Of a stretch of DNA of 64,000 nt, positions 1 through 14,158 are shown in pieces. Under the pieces are notes generated by a model, which saw nothing but the letters and a program-made list of their open reading frames with translations, was not told where the DNA came from and ran no database searches. This stretch comes from Unio delphinus. Lineage: Eukaryota; Mollusca; Bivalvia; Unionida; Unionidae. Made by a program: the position numbers and the translations under genes. Where the stretch lies: NCBI GenBank assembly GCA_029339505.1, contig JAQISU010000180.1, positions 1 through 64,000 of the forward strand, in the 5' to 3' direction. The number at the start of each line of letters is the position of its first letter. Within the stretch, counting starts at the first letter, position 1.

Positions 1-1111
1 TGATCCGGAAGTGAAATATGTGGTCTGTGTACATGCTGTTCTGTTTACAGTGCAGCAGCTCAAAAAAATGCCGATCAACCCTTGACAAGAATTTCACCGT
101 GAAGTCATCTTTGGAGGTATTTTAGATTAACATATGATTTGTATTGATTGTCACACTGTGGAAAGGTCAGCACTGAGAAATATATGTAGAGAACATATAG
201 TAAAATTAATTGTGGTCTATGTCCTGTACAGGCAGTTTTGATGAAACTTTAATATGCTATAAAATTTTTATTATTAATGATAAACACATGAAATTTAGAA
301 GTGTCATATATATTAACATTTAAAATAGAAAAATGACATTAAAATTTAAAAATTGATTTTAGTTTTTAAAATTTTAATATTTTTTTTTTAAAAATTAAAA
401 AATTAAAATTTGCCCCTTAAAATGCACATAGATAATATTTTTGGAAATTATATCCAATGATATCAGCATATTTATACTCCTACACCATATACAAGCTACA
501 ATGATGGATATTTGTCAAATTTTGTCAGAGAAAATATCTTTGTAAGTCAAAATGAGACATACATTTAAAATGTATGAAAGACAGATTCTATTTTGTATTG
601 ATCATTCAAACTATTTATTAGGGGTCCAATCAGTTAATTTATGTGTTTATGATGGGGTGACTTCCTGAGTAACACATATCTGCTTATATAGCCTTTAGTA
701 ATTGTTAACAAATATAGTTACAGGGTGTTTAGTGAGAGGACAGTGATGAAAACTTTATACTAGAACCTACTCAAGTTCTCTACTAAATCAGTTTAAACTT
801 TCTGAGAATGAAATGCAGGCTGAAGGGATAAAATATACTTTCCACATGTATATTTACCCTTGGATGTAAGAAAACAGCAAAATTATGTAAGTTGAGCACA
901 AAATGCATTCAATGTTATTGTTCAGTTTGGCTAAGATATTGATTAGTGAAGTGCGGCATTGTGGCCTGTATGATGTTATGTGAATTCTTATGATACATCT
1001 TAATTTATGCATTGTTAATTACTAATAATATTTGTTAACTGACACTCTAAAGATTGCACAAGATATATTCAAACATATATTTTGAGTTTAACTGTGTACA
1101 ACTGATCTTAG

Positions 1112-1680
1112 CATGGTTACATATCCCACATGAACAAATATTCACATATTTTAGAATGTTTGGGATCCAAAGTTCACATTCAGTACATCATATAGGCTGA
1201 CATTGTACCTACAGTGAATCTGTAAGACACATTTCTGGCTGTGTGCACTAAATGTATCCCAAAATGTTATTTTCTTCATTAATATGCCCATGTATGGTAA
1301 CATATTTCAATTCAGTACTTGGATAGAGTGCGGTATTGTAATATCAGCTGATATCTGATTCTATTGAACCATTGAGGTTAATAATTGGTATCAAACACCC
1401 TTAAAAATACACTTTAAATATTCAAACAGATCATTTGAATTATTTTTGCACATTTGATCATAACAATTACATTGTATATGTCCCACATATGCAAATTTCC
1501 ATTCTTGTTTACAAGTTTTGGGGATCAGAATTTCACATTTAGTTTATGATATAGGATGTATTGGTACCTGTAGTTGATTTGTGTGGCCACATTTGACTGT
1601 ATTCTCTTGCAATATCCAGAATTATTATTTATCTCATGAATAAGATTGCTTATAGTAATATATTCTTTTTTACTACATTG
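1112..1680. repeat. Diverged internal duplication inside each array unit
   Basis: Within unit 1, about 210 bp at 1112-1325 (from 'catggttacatatcccacat') resembles 1471-1680 (from 'cattgtatatgtcccacata'). Both run through matching stretches such as 'tttgggatccaaagttcaca' and 'ttttggggatcagaatttca', then 'catcatatagg' and 'ttatgatatagg'. The pair is far more diverged than the 3.24-kb units are from each other, so this duplication is older than the array. The same pair recurs in units 2 to 4 at the same offsets. Confidence 0.7.
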
Positions 1681-2034
1681 TCGCTTGACTATCCTGTATA
1701 CTGGCATGTACTAATGTTTCCACCAATGATCAAACCTCACCGTCCCCGCATTTCCTTAATGTTTGTGATGCATAGTCTACCTGATTAGTTATTTAACCTG
1801 TAAATGACCAGATATGCTTATAGAAACTTCATATACTTTTAGGATGAATTTATTACTTTAATACATGACTATTACTTCACATTTCTGAGTGTCACTCTGT
1901 CAAGTTTAATATTTATTTCCTATGCTTGCTGCCTGAATGTTATTTGGAAATCACTATATCTAACACATTTTAACTTCATTTGCATACATCTTACTGTTTT
2001 CTAGATATAAGTGAAACATTTTATATCTTTTCAG

Positions 2035-2229
2035 GTCTAGGCTGGTATCTGGAACAAAGTGTTAGTGGTGGATCAGCTTGGAAGCTCTCCAGTAGTCTGG
2101 TGGTGATAGCAAGGTTTCATAAGGACATATGCAGTGTACTGCCATAAGTGATCATATCACCACACTAATATACAGCACCTCAAGGACATGGCTTAGATCT
2201 TCATGGGAGAGATTAGCACCATTGTTCAG
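2035..2229 (+). other. Exon-like segment of array unit with conserved acceptor-like edge
   Basis: The segment is preceded by a pyrimidine-rich tract ending 'atcttttcag' and followed by 'ca|gtaagg', so it has the shape of an exon of about 195 bp. It has stops in all forward frames and is not protein coding. The diverged copy at 33.06 kb keeps the left edge ('tttgttcag' then 'gtctagcctgg', compare 'gtctaggctgg' here), and the similarity is best just inside that edge. A non-coding RNA exon is one reading; a conserved transposon end is another. It recurs at 5279, 8520 and 11761. Confidence 0.3.
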
Positions 2230-5200
2230 TAAGGTAAAGCCTGCCTAAAAACTGTATTTTCCTATCTTATTGTCGCTTTTTGTAGTTATCGACACTGAAA
2301 TGTAATGCAATTTTCCTATAAAACATGGAAGTGGTCCCATCAGATGTTTAAATCTGAGTGCACTATTAATTATACAAATAACTGCCTAAATACCTGACAC
2401 AATAAATATGGAACATAGCACCTGTTGTTGCTTCTTTAGTGTGTACACCTATATGCACCTTGACAGGCATATTGCGGTTTGTTGCCAAAATCACTATGAG
2501 TCATGCTACTTCACTACCCCTGGGAAAAATGTTCTCAGTTACACAGACCCAAACCACCATTTATTTTAAAGACCATTGATTGATCAACTTTTCTGCCTAA
2601 ACTTTGACAAAATCTGTTTTCAAACTTTTATGAAAATTTAATTTTTCAATAAAATTTAGTTTATAAATTTATATGTTTATTTAAATTTCCATTAAAATTT
2701 GAATTGATCAAAATGTATAAACTTTCAACATAGTTTCAGACAGGCCTTATCTTGTAGTACAATTAGGTTTTTACAGCATTGAAAAAGTCCTATAATTAAG
2801 GAAGATATAGCAAATTTAGTTTTGGTTTCTCAAAAGCACATGAATCAACACTTGCACCCTGTGGAACACCTGCACTACACACTTTCCAGCAGGTGTCACA
2901 TGTCTTGTATGCAAGGAAATTCAAAAAGACTTCATGTATAAAGTTCAAATAGGTGTGGCATTCAAAAATAAAAGTTTTACTAAAATTTGCCCCCAAAAGT
3001 TGGGCCTGTCAGGAATCACACCACAATTAATACTTCCAGTTCAGTACCCACGAATGTAGTTCCAGTCTATTTTTAGAACATTTTTTCCTCTCTCCTTTTG
3101 GTGGTGATAGAAGAGTTATATTGATGCATATTTGGTAGGGATTTAAAGGTAATTGTTCATTCTTGAGAATATGAGCAGAGAGAGTGGTTGTCAGTGTGTA
3201 ATTTGGCGACAGTGCACATGGAGTAATAAGGCTTTGGTGATGATCCGGAAGTGAAATATGTGGTCTGTGTACATGCTGTTCTGTTTACAGTGCAGCAGCT
3301 CAAAAAAATGCCGATCAACCCTTGACAAGAATTTCACCGTGAAGTCATCTTTGGAGGTATTTTAGATTAACATATGATTTGTATTGATTGTCACACTGTG
3401 GAAAGGTCAGCACTGAGAAATATATGTAGAGAACATATAGTAAAATTAATTGTGGTCTATGTCCTGTACAGGCAGTTTTGATGAAACTTTAATATGCTAT
3501 AAAATTTTTATTATTAATGATAAACACATGAAATTAATTTAGAAGTGTCATATATATTAACATTTAAAATAGAAAAATGACATTAAAATTTAAAAATTGA
3601 TTTTAGTTTTTAAAATTTTAATATTTTTTTTTTAAAAAATTAAAAAATTAAAATTTGCCCCTTAAAATGCACATAGATAATATTTTTGGAAATTATATCC
3701 AATGATATCAGCATATTTATACTCCTACACCATATACAAGCTACAATGATGGATATTTGTCAAATTTTGTCAGAGAAAATATCTTTGTAAGTCAAAATGA
3801 GACATACATTTAAAATGTATGAAAGACAGATTCTATTTTGTATTGATCATTCAAACTATTTATTAGGGGTCCAATCAGTTAATTTATGTGTTTATGATGG
3901 GGTGACTTCCTGAGTAACACATATCTGCTTATATAGCCTTTAGTAATTGTTAACAAATATAGTTACAGGGTGTTTAGTGAGAGGACAGTGATGAAAACTT
4001 TATACTAGAACCTACTCAAGTTCTCTACTAAATCAGTTTAAACTTTCTGAGAATGAAATGCAGGCTGAAGGGATAAAATATACTTTCCACATGTATATTT
4101 ACCCTTGGATGTAAGAAAACAGCAAAATTATGTAAGTTGAGCACAAAATGCATTCAATGTTATTGTTCAGTTTGGCTAAGATATTGATTAGTGAAGTGCG
4201 GCATTGTGGCCTGTATGATGTTATGTGAATTCTTATGATACATCTTAATTTATGCATTGTTAATTACTAATAATATTTGTTAACTGACACTCTAAAGATT
4301 GCACAAGATATATTCAAACATATATTTTGAGTTTAACTGTGTACAACTGATCTTAGCATGGTTACATATCCCACATGAACAAATATTCACATATTTTAGA
4401 ATGTTTGGGATCCAAAGTTCACATTCAGTACATCATATAGGCTGACATTGTACCTACAGTGAATCTGTAAGACACATTTCTGGCTGTGTGCACTAAATGT
4501 ATCCCAAAATGTTATTTTCTTCATTAATATGCCCATGTATGGTAACATATTTCAATTCAGTACTTGGATAGAGTGCGGTATTGTAATATCAGCTGATATC
4601 TGATTCTATTGAACCATTGAGGTTAATAATTGGTATCAAACACCCTTAAAAATACACTTTAAATATTCAAACAGATCATTTGAATTATTTTTGCACATTT
4701 GATCATAACAATTACATTGTATATGTCCCACATATGCAAATTTCCATTCTTGTTTACAAGTTTTGGGGATCAGAATTTCACATTTAGTTTATGATATAGG
4801 ATGTATTGGTACCTGTAGTTGATTTGTGTGGCCACATTTGACTGTATTCTCTTGCAATATCCAGAATTATTATTTATCTCATGAATAAGATTGCTTATAG
4901 TAATATATTCTTTTTTACTACATTGTCGCTTGACTATCCTGTATACTGGCATGTACTAATGTTTCCACCAATGATCAAACCTCACCGTCCCCGCATTTCC
5001 TTAATGTTTGTGATGCATAGTCTACCTGATTAGTTATTTAACCTGTAAATGACCAGATATGCTTATAGAAACTTCATATACTTTTAGGATGAATTTATTA
5101 CTTTAATACATGACTATTACTTCACATTTCTGAGTGTCACTCTGTCAAGTTTAATATTTATTTCCTATGCTTGCTGCCTGAATGTTATTTGGAAATCACT

Positions 5201-8200
5201 ATATCTAACACATTTTAACTTCATTTGCATACATCTTACTGTTTTCTAGATATAAGTGAAACATTTTATATCTTTTCAGGTCTAGGCTGGTATCTGGAAC
5301 AAAGTGTTAGTGGTGGATCAGCTTGGAAGCTCTCCAGTAGTCTGGTGGTGATAGCAAGGTTTCATAAGGACATATGCAGTGTACTGCCATAAGTGATCAT
5401 ATCACCACACTAATATACAGCACCTCAAGGACATGGCTTAGATCTTCATGGGAGAGATTAGCACCATTGTTCAGTAAGGTAAAGCCTGCCTAAAAACTGT
5501 ATTTTCCTATCTTATTGTCGCTTTTTGTAGTTATCGACACTGAAATGTAATGCAATTTTCCTATAAAACATGGAAGTGGTCCCATCAGATGTTTAAATCT
5601 GAGTGCACTATTAATTATACAAATAACTGCCTAAATACCTGACACAATAAATATGGAACATAGCACCTGTTGTTGCTTCTTTAGTGTGTACACCTATATG
5701 CACCTTGACAGGCATATTGCGGTTTGTTGCCAAAATCACTATGAGTCATGCTACTTCACTACCCCTGGGAAAAATGTTCTCAGTTACACAGACCCAAACC
5801 ACCATTTATTTTAAAGACCATTGATTGATCAACTTTTCTGCCTAAACTTTGACAAAATCTGTTTTCAAACTTTTATGAAAATTTAATTTTTCAATAAAAT
5901 TTAGTTTATAAATTTATATGTTTATTTAAATTTCCATTAAAATTTGAATTGATCAAAATGTATAAACTTTCAACATAGTTTCAGACAGGCCTTATCTTGT
6001 AGTACAATTAGGTTTTTACAGCATTGAAAAAGTCCTATAATTAAGGAAGATATAGCAAATTTAGTTTTGGTTTCTCAAAAGCACATGAATCAACACTTGC
6101 ACCCTGTGGAACACCTGCACTACACACTTTCCAGCAGGTGTCACATGTCTTGTATGCAAGGAAATTCAAAAAGACTTCATGTATAAAGTTCAAATAGGTG
6201 TGGCATTCAAAAATAAAAGTTTTACTAAAATTTGCCCCCAAAAGTTGGGCCTGTCAGGAATCACACCACAATTAATACTTCCAGTTCAGTACCCACGAAT
6301 GTAGTTCCAGTCTATTTTTAGAACATTTTTTCCTCTCTCCTTTTGGTGGTGATAGAAGAGTTATATTGATGCATATTTGGTAGGGATTTAAAGGTAATTG
6401 TTCATTCTTGAGAATATGAGCAGAGAGAGTGGTTGTCAGTGTGTAATTTGGCGACAGTGCACATGGAGTAATAAGGCTTTGGTGATGATCCGGAAGTGAA
6501 ATATGTGGTCTGTGTACATGCTGTTCTGTTTACAGTGCAGCAGCTCAAAAAAATGCCGATCAACCCTTGACAAGAATTTCACCGTGAAGTCATCTTTGGA
6601 GGTATTTTAGATTAACATATGATTTGTATTGATTGTCACACTGTGGAAAGGTCAGCACTGAGAAATATATGTAGAGAACATATAGTAAAATTAATTGTGG
6701 TCTATGTCCTGTACAGGCAGTTTTGATGAAACTTTAATATGCTATAAAATTTTTATTATTAATGATAAACACATGAAATTTAGAAGTGTCATATATATTA
6801 ACATTTAAAATAGAAAAATGACATTAAAATTTAAAAATTGATTTTAGTTTTTAAAATTTTAATATTTTTTTTTTAAAAAATTAAAAAATTAAAATTTGCC
6901 CCTTAAAATGCACATAGATAATATTTTTGGAAATTATATCCAATGATATCAGCATATTTATACTCCTACACCATATACAAGCTACAATGATGGATATTTG
7001 TCAAATTTTGTCAGAGAAAATATCTTTGTAAGTCAAAATGAGACATACATTTAAAATGTATGAAAGACAGATTCTATTTTGTATTGATCATTCAAACTAT
7101 TTATTAGGGGTCCAATCAGTTAATTTATGTGTTTATGATGGGGTGACTTCCTGAGTAACACATATCTGCTTATATAGCCTTTAGTAATTGTTAACAAATA
7201 TAGTTACAGGGTGTTTAGTGAGAGGACAGTGATGAAAACTTTATACTAGAACCTACTCAAGTTCTCTACTAAATCAGTTTAAACTTTCTGAGAATGAAAT
7301 GCAGGCTGAAGGGATAAAATATACTTTCCACATGTATATTTACCCTTGGATGTAAGAAAACAGCAAAATTATGTAAGTTGAGCACAAAATGCATTCAATG
7401 TTATTGTTCAGTTTGGCTAAGATATTGATTAGTGAAGTGCGGCATTGTGGCCTGTATGATGTTATGTGAATTCTTATGATACATCTTAATTTATGCATTG
7501 TTAATTACTAATAATATTTGTTAACTGACACTCTAAAGATTGCACAAGATATATTCAAACATATATTTTGAGTTTAACTGTGTACAACTGATCTTAGCAT
7601 GGTTACATATCCCACATGAACAAATATTCACATATTTTAGAATGTTTGGGATCCAAAGTTCACATTCAGTACATCATATAGGCTGACATTGTACCTACAG
7701 TGAATCTGTAAGACACATTTCTGGCTGTGTGCACTAAATGTATCCCAAAATGTTATTTTCTTCATTAATATGCCCATGTATGGTAACATATTTCAATTCA
7801 GTACTTGGATAGAGTGCGGTATTGTAATATCAGCTGATATCTGATTCTATTGAACCATTGAGGTTAATAATTGGTATCAAACACCCTTAAAAATACACTT
7901 TAAATATTCAAACAGATCATTTGAATTATTTTTGCACATTTGATCATAACAATTACATTGTATATGTCCCACATATGCAAATTTCCATTCTTGTTTACAA
8001 GTTTTGGGGATCAGAATTTCACATTTAGTTTATGATATAGGATGTATTGGTACCTGTAGTTGATTTGTGTGGCCACATTTGACTGTATTCTCTTGCAATA
8101 TCCAGAATTATTATTTATCTCATGAATAAGATTGCTTATAGTAATATATTCTTTTTTACTACATTGTCGCTTGACTATCCTGTATACTGGCATGTACTAA

Positions 8201-11200
8201 TGTTTCCACCAATGATCAAACCTCACCGTCCCCGCATTTCCTTAATGTTTGTGATGCATAGTCTACCTGATTAGTTATTTAACCTGTAAATGACCAGATA
8301 TGCTTATAGAAACTTCATATACTTTTAGGATGAATTTATTACTTTAATACATGACTATTACTTCACATTTCTGAGTGTCACTCTGTCAAGTTTAATATTT
8401 ATTTCCTATGCTTGCTGCCTGAATGTTATTTGGAAATCACTATATCTAACACATTTTAACTTCATTTGCATACATCTTACTGTTTTCTAGATATAAGTGA
8501 AACATTTTATATCTTTTCAGGTCTAGGCTGGTATCTGGAACAAAGTGTTAGTGGTGGATCAGCTTGGAAGCTCTCCAGTAGTCTGGTGGTGATAGCAAGG
8601 TTTCATAAGGACATATGCAGTGTACTGCCATAAGTGATCATATCACCACACTAATATACAGCACCTCAAGGACATGGCTTAGATCTTCATGGGAGAGATT
8701 AGCACCATTGTTCAGTAAGGTAAAGCCTGCCTAAAAACTGTATTTTCCTATCTTATTGTCGCTTTTTGTAGTTATCGACACTGAAATGTAATGCAATTTT
8801 CCTATAAAACATGGAAGTGGTCCCATCAGATGTTTAAATCTGAGTGCACTATTAATTATACAAATAACTGCCTAAATACCTGACACAATAAATATGGAAC
8901 ATAGCACCTGTTGTTGCTTCTTTAGTGTGTACACCTATATGCACCTTGACAGGCATATTGCGGTTTGTTGCCAAAATCACTATGAGTCATGCTACTTCAC
9001 TACCCCTGGGAAAAATGTTCTCAGTTACACAGACCCAAACCACCATTTATTTTAAAGACCATTGATTGATCAACTTTTCTGCCTAAACTTTGACAAAATC
9101 TGTTTTCAAACTTTTATGAAAATTTAATTTTTCAATAAAATTTAGTTTATAAATTTATATGTTTATTTAAATTTCCATTAAAATTTGAATTGATCAAAAT
9201 GTATAAACTTTCAACATAGTTTCAGACAGGCCTTATCTTGTAGTACAATTAGGTTTTTACAGCATTGAAAAAGTCCTATAATTAAGGAAGATATAGCAAA
9301 TTTAGTTTTGGTTTCTCAAAAGCACATGAATCAACACTTGCACCCTGTGGAACACCTGCACTACACACTTTCCAGCAGGTGTCACATGTCTTGTATGCAA
9401 GGAAATTCAAAAAGACTTCATGTATAAAGTTCAAATAGGTGTGGCATTCAAAAATAAAAGTTTTACTAAAATTTGCCCCCAAAAGTTGGGCCTGTCAGGA
9501 ATCACACCACAATTAATACTTCCAGTTCAGTACCCACGAATGTAGTTCCAGTCTATTTTTAGAACATTTTTTCCTCTCTCCTTTTGGTGGTGATAGAAGA
9601 GTTATATTGATGCATATTTGGTAGGGATTTAAAGGTAATTGTTCATTCTTGAGAATATGAGCAGAGAGAGTGGTTGTCAGTGTGTAATTTGGCGACAGTG
9701 CACATGGAGTAATAAGGCTTTGGTGATGATCCGGAAGTGAAATATGTGGTCTGTGTACATGCTGTTCTGTTTACAGTGCAGCAGCTCAAAAAAATGCCGA
9801 TCAACCCTTGACAAGAATTTCACCGTGAAGTCATCTTTGGAGGTATTTTAGATTAACATATGATTTGTATTGATTGTCACACTGTGGAAAGGTCAGCACT
9901 GAGAAATATATGTAGAGAACATATAGTAAAATTAATTGTGGTCTATGTCCTGTACAGGCAGTTTTGATGAAACTTTAATATGCTATAAAATTTTTATTAT
10001 TAATGATAAACACATGAAATTTAGAAGTGTCATATATATTAACATTTAAAATAGAAAAATGACATTAAAATTTAAAAATTGATTTTAGTTTTTAAAATTT
10101 TAATATTTTTTTTTTAAAAAATTAAAAAATTAAAATTTGCCCCTTAAAATGCACATAGATAATATTTTTGGAAATTATATCCAATGATATCAGCATATTT
10201 ATACTCCTACACCATATACAAGCTACAATGATGGATATTTGTCAAATTTTGTCAGAGAAAATATCTTTGTAAGTCAAAATGAGACATACATTTAAAATGT
10301 ATGAAAGACAGATTCTATTTTGTATTGATCATTCAAACTATTTATTAGGGGTCCAATCAGTTAATTTATGTGTTTATGATGGGGTGACTTCCTGAGTAAC
10401 ACATATCTGCTTATATAGCCTTTAGTAATTGTTAACAAATATAGTTACAGGGTGTTTAGTGAGAGGACAGTGATGAAAACTTTATACTAGAACCTACTCA
10501 AGTTCTCTACTAAATCAGTTTAAACTTTCTGAGAATGAAATGCAGGCTGAAGGGATAAAATATACTTTCCACATGTATATTTACCCTTGGATGTAAGAAA
10601 ACAGCAAAATTATGTAAGTTGAGCACAAAATGCATTCAATGTTATTGTTCAGTTTGGCTAAGATATTGATTAGTGAAGTGCGGCATTGTGGCCTGTATGA
10701 TGTTATGTGAATTCTTATGATACATCTTAATTTATGCATTGTTAATTACTAATAATATTTGTTAACTGACACTCTAAAGATTGCACAAGATATATTCAAA
10801 CATATATTTTGAGTTTAACTGTGTACAACTGATCTTAGCATGGTTACATATCCCACATGAACAAATATTCACATATTTTAGAATGTTTGGGATCCAAAGT
10901 TCACATTCAGTACATCATATAGGCTGACATTGTACCTACAGTGAATCTGTAAGACACATTTCTGGCTGTGTGCACTAAATGTATCCCAAAATGTTATTTT
11001 CTTCATTAATATGCCCATGTATGGTAACATATTTCAATTCAGTACTTGGATAGAGTGCGGTATTGTAATATCAGCTGATATCTGATTCTATTGAACCATT
11101 GAGGTTAATAATTGGTATCAAACACCCTTAAAAATACACTTTAAATATTCAAACAGATCATTTGAATTATTTTTGCACATTTGATCATAACAATTACATT

Positions 11201-13191
11201 GTATATGTCCCACATATGCAAATTTCCATTCTTGTTTACAAGTTTTGGGGATCAGAATTTCACATTTAGTTTATGATATAGGATGTATTGGTACCTGTAG
11301 TTGATTTGTGTGGCCACATTTGACTGTATTCTCTTGCAATATCCAGAATTATTATTTATCTCATGAATAAGATTGCTTATAGTAATATATTCTTTTTTAC
11401 TACATTGTCGCTTGACTATCCTGTATACTGGCATGTACTAATGTTTCCACCAATGATCAAACCTCACCGTCCCCGCATTTCCTTAATGTTTGTGATGCAT
11501 AGTCTACCTGATTAGTTATTTAACCTGTAAATGACCAGATATGCTTATAGAAACTTCATATACTTTTAGGATGAATTTATTACTTTAATACATGACTATT
11601 ACTTCACATTTCTGAGTGTCACTCTGTCAAGTTTAATATTTATTTCCTATGCTTGCTGCCTGAATGTTATTTGGAAATCACTATATCTAACACATTTTAA
11701 CTTCATTTGCATACATCTTACTGTTTTCTAGATATAAGTGAAACATTTTATATCTTTTCAGGTCTAGGCTGGTATCTGGAACAAAGTGTTAGTGGTGGAT
11801 CAGCTTGGAAGCTCTCCAGTAGTCTGGTGGTGATAGCAAGGTTTCATAAGGACATATGCAGTGTACTGCCATAAGTGATCATATCACCACACTAATATAC
11901 AGCACCTCAAGGACATGGCTTAGATCTTCATGGGAGAGATTAGCACCATTGTTCAGTAAGGTAAAGCCTGCCTAAAAACTGTATTTTCCTATCTTATTGT
12001 CGCTTTTTGTAGTTATCGACACTGAAATGTAATGCAATTTTCCTATAAAACATGGAAGTGGTCCCATCAGATGTTTAAATCTGAGTGCACTATTAATTAT
12101 ACAAATAACTGCCTAAATACCTGACACAATAAATATGGAACATAGCACCTGTTGTTGCTTCTTTAGTGTGTACACCTATATGCACCTTGACAGGCATATT
12201 GCGGTTTGTTGCCAAAATCACTATGAGTCATGCTACTTCACTACCCCTGGGAAAAATGTTCTCAGTTACACAGACCCAAACCACCATTTATTTTAAAGAC
12301 CATTGATTGATCAACTTTTCTGCCTAAACTTTGACAAAATCTGTTTTCAAACTTTTATGAAAATTTAATTTTTCAATAAAATTTAGTTTATAAATTTATA
12401 TGTTTATTTAAATTTCCATTAAAATTTGAATTGATCAAAATGTATAAACTTTCAACATAGTTTCAGACAGGCCTTATCTTGTAGTACAATTAGGTTTTTA
12501 CAGCATTGAAAAAGTCCTATAATTAAGGAAGATATAGCAAATTTAGTTTTGGTTTCTCAAAAGCACATGAATCAACACTTGCACCCTGTGGAACACCTGC
12601 ACTACACACTTTCCAGCAGGTGTCACATGTCTTGTATGCAAGGAAATTCAAAAAGACTTCATGTATAAAGTTCAAATAGGTGTGGCATTCAAAAATAAAA
12701 GTTTTACTAAAATTTGCCCCCAAAAGTTGGGCCTGTCAGGAATCACACCACAATTAATACTTCCAGTTCAGTACCCACGAATGTAGTTCCAGTCTATTTT
12801 TAGAACATTTTTTCCTCTCTCCTTTTGGTGGTGATAGAAGAGTTATATTGATGCATATTTGGTAGGGATTTAAAGGTAATTGTTCATTCTTGAGAATATG
12901 AGCAGAGAGAGTGGTTGTCAGTGTGTAATTTGGCGACAGTGCACATGGAGTAATAAGGCTTTGGTGATGATCCGGAAGTGAAATATGTGGTCTGTGTACA
13001 TGCTGTTCTGTTTACAGTGCAGCAGCTCAAAAAAATGCCGATCAACCCTTGACAAGAATTTCACCGTGAAGTCATCTTTGGAGGTATTTTAGATTAACAT
13101 ATGATTTGTATTGATTGTCACACTGTGGAAAGGTCAGCACTGAGAAATATATGTAGAGAACATATAGTAAAATTAATTGTGGTCTATGTCC

Positions 13192-13736
13192 ATAAAGGAA
13201 GTTTGCATAAAATAATGCTCATTATGACAACAGATGGCGCTGTGAAATGTCAACTTGTTAAAAAACGACTACTCCCCTGACTATAGCGACACAAGGTTAT
13301 ACCATTTTACGGTATTGCTGGGCGTCTATTTTAAAATATTGTACGTTTAATTTACCGCAACCTGTATTATAGGATGATAGGTATAACAGCATACAAACAA
13401 AATTAAAACGATATTACATACTGTCTGTCATACCTGCATGAAGTCCAAGTTGATGAGACATCTTTCCGATCGTTCTCACAATATATATGTTGAGAATTAT
13501 ATGGCCTAAATTGTTGTAGAAGTTGATTTTGGGTGTACCCCAACATAAATTTAAAAAATGGGGTGGCAAGGGTAAGAGGAAACTCTGACTAATTTTGGAC
13601 ATGCTATGTGATTTAGTTTTCCGATATTAATACTGCTATCGGGGGACATACTTGCATAAAACCAATCATTCGGGGACAATTGCTTTTCAGATGGTTTAAA
13701 CATAATTATTTAATGTTTATTTGGTGGCTGCCTTTT
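13192..13736. other. Single-copy spacer after the array with CTCF-like motif
   Basis: No gene seen. The first 50 bp after the array contain 'cattatgacaacagatggcg' (13220-13239), followed by 'ctg'. The same 20-mer recurs at 29.8 kb. The rest is AT-rich sequence with no convincing reading frame; the 62-codon minus-strand ORF here shows no recognisable features. Confidence 0.5.
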
Positions 13737-13784
13737 TAGTTATCAAGTTGAAGAACAAAATTAAACCTCACTGATAATTCACTT

Positions 13785-13876
<92 letters not shown>

Positions 13877-14006
13877 CCTGATAGTTTAGTTGTCCCCAGA
13901 TAGTCAAGTCCTTTTTGTCCATGCTCATTGCCAAACTTTAATGTACAATGGATATATTTAGTTATCAAGTTGAAGAACAAAATTAAACTTCACTGATAAT
14001 TCACTT

Positions 14007-14077
<71 letters not shown>

Positions 14078-14158
14078 GTCCCCTGATAGATTAGCTGTCC
14101 CCTGATAGTCAAGTCCTTTTTGTCCATGCTCATTGCCAAACTTTAATGTACAATGTAT
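13737..14158. repeat. Tandem duplication of about 222 bp, each copy holding a (TA)n tract
   Basis: Copy 1 (13737-13958) and copy 2 (13959-14158) share the left flank 'tagttatcaagttgaagaac', a (TA)n tract (13789-13872 and 14010-14075), and the right flank beginning 'tgtcccctgatag' through 'caaactttaatgtacaatg'. Only a few substitutions separate the flanks, while the TA tracts differ in length. Inside each right flank 'tgtcccctgatag' or 'tgtccccagatag' is itself repeated. Confidence 0.9.

Larger units (their letters stand above)
1..13191. repeat. 3.24-kb macrosatellite / segmental tandem array, 4.07 copies
   Basis: Direct reading shows the same sequence starting at 1, 3241, 6486, 9727 and 12968, giving units of 3240, 3245, 3241 and 3241 bp and a fifth partial unit of 224 bp. 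The fifth unit breaks off at 13191, where array sequence changes without transition to unrelated DNA. Units look almost identical. The differences I saw are one missing A in an A-run of unit 1 (near 391) and a 4-bp insertion in unit 2 (near 3535). No frame is coding: the two small ORFs per unit (60 and 66 codons) are short, AT-driven and simply repeated. The array enters the window from the left, so its true copy number is unknown. Such identity means recent amplification, ongoing homogenisation, or an assembly effect. Confidence 0.97.

Noticed and set aside
1525..12723. ORFs of 60 and 66 codons recurring in each array unit on the minus strand
   Set aside because: They are short, repeat only because the unit repeats, and show no coding features; conservation between units reflects recent duplication, not selection.
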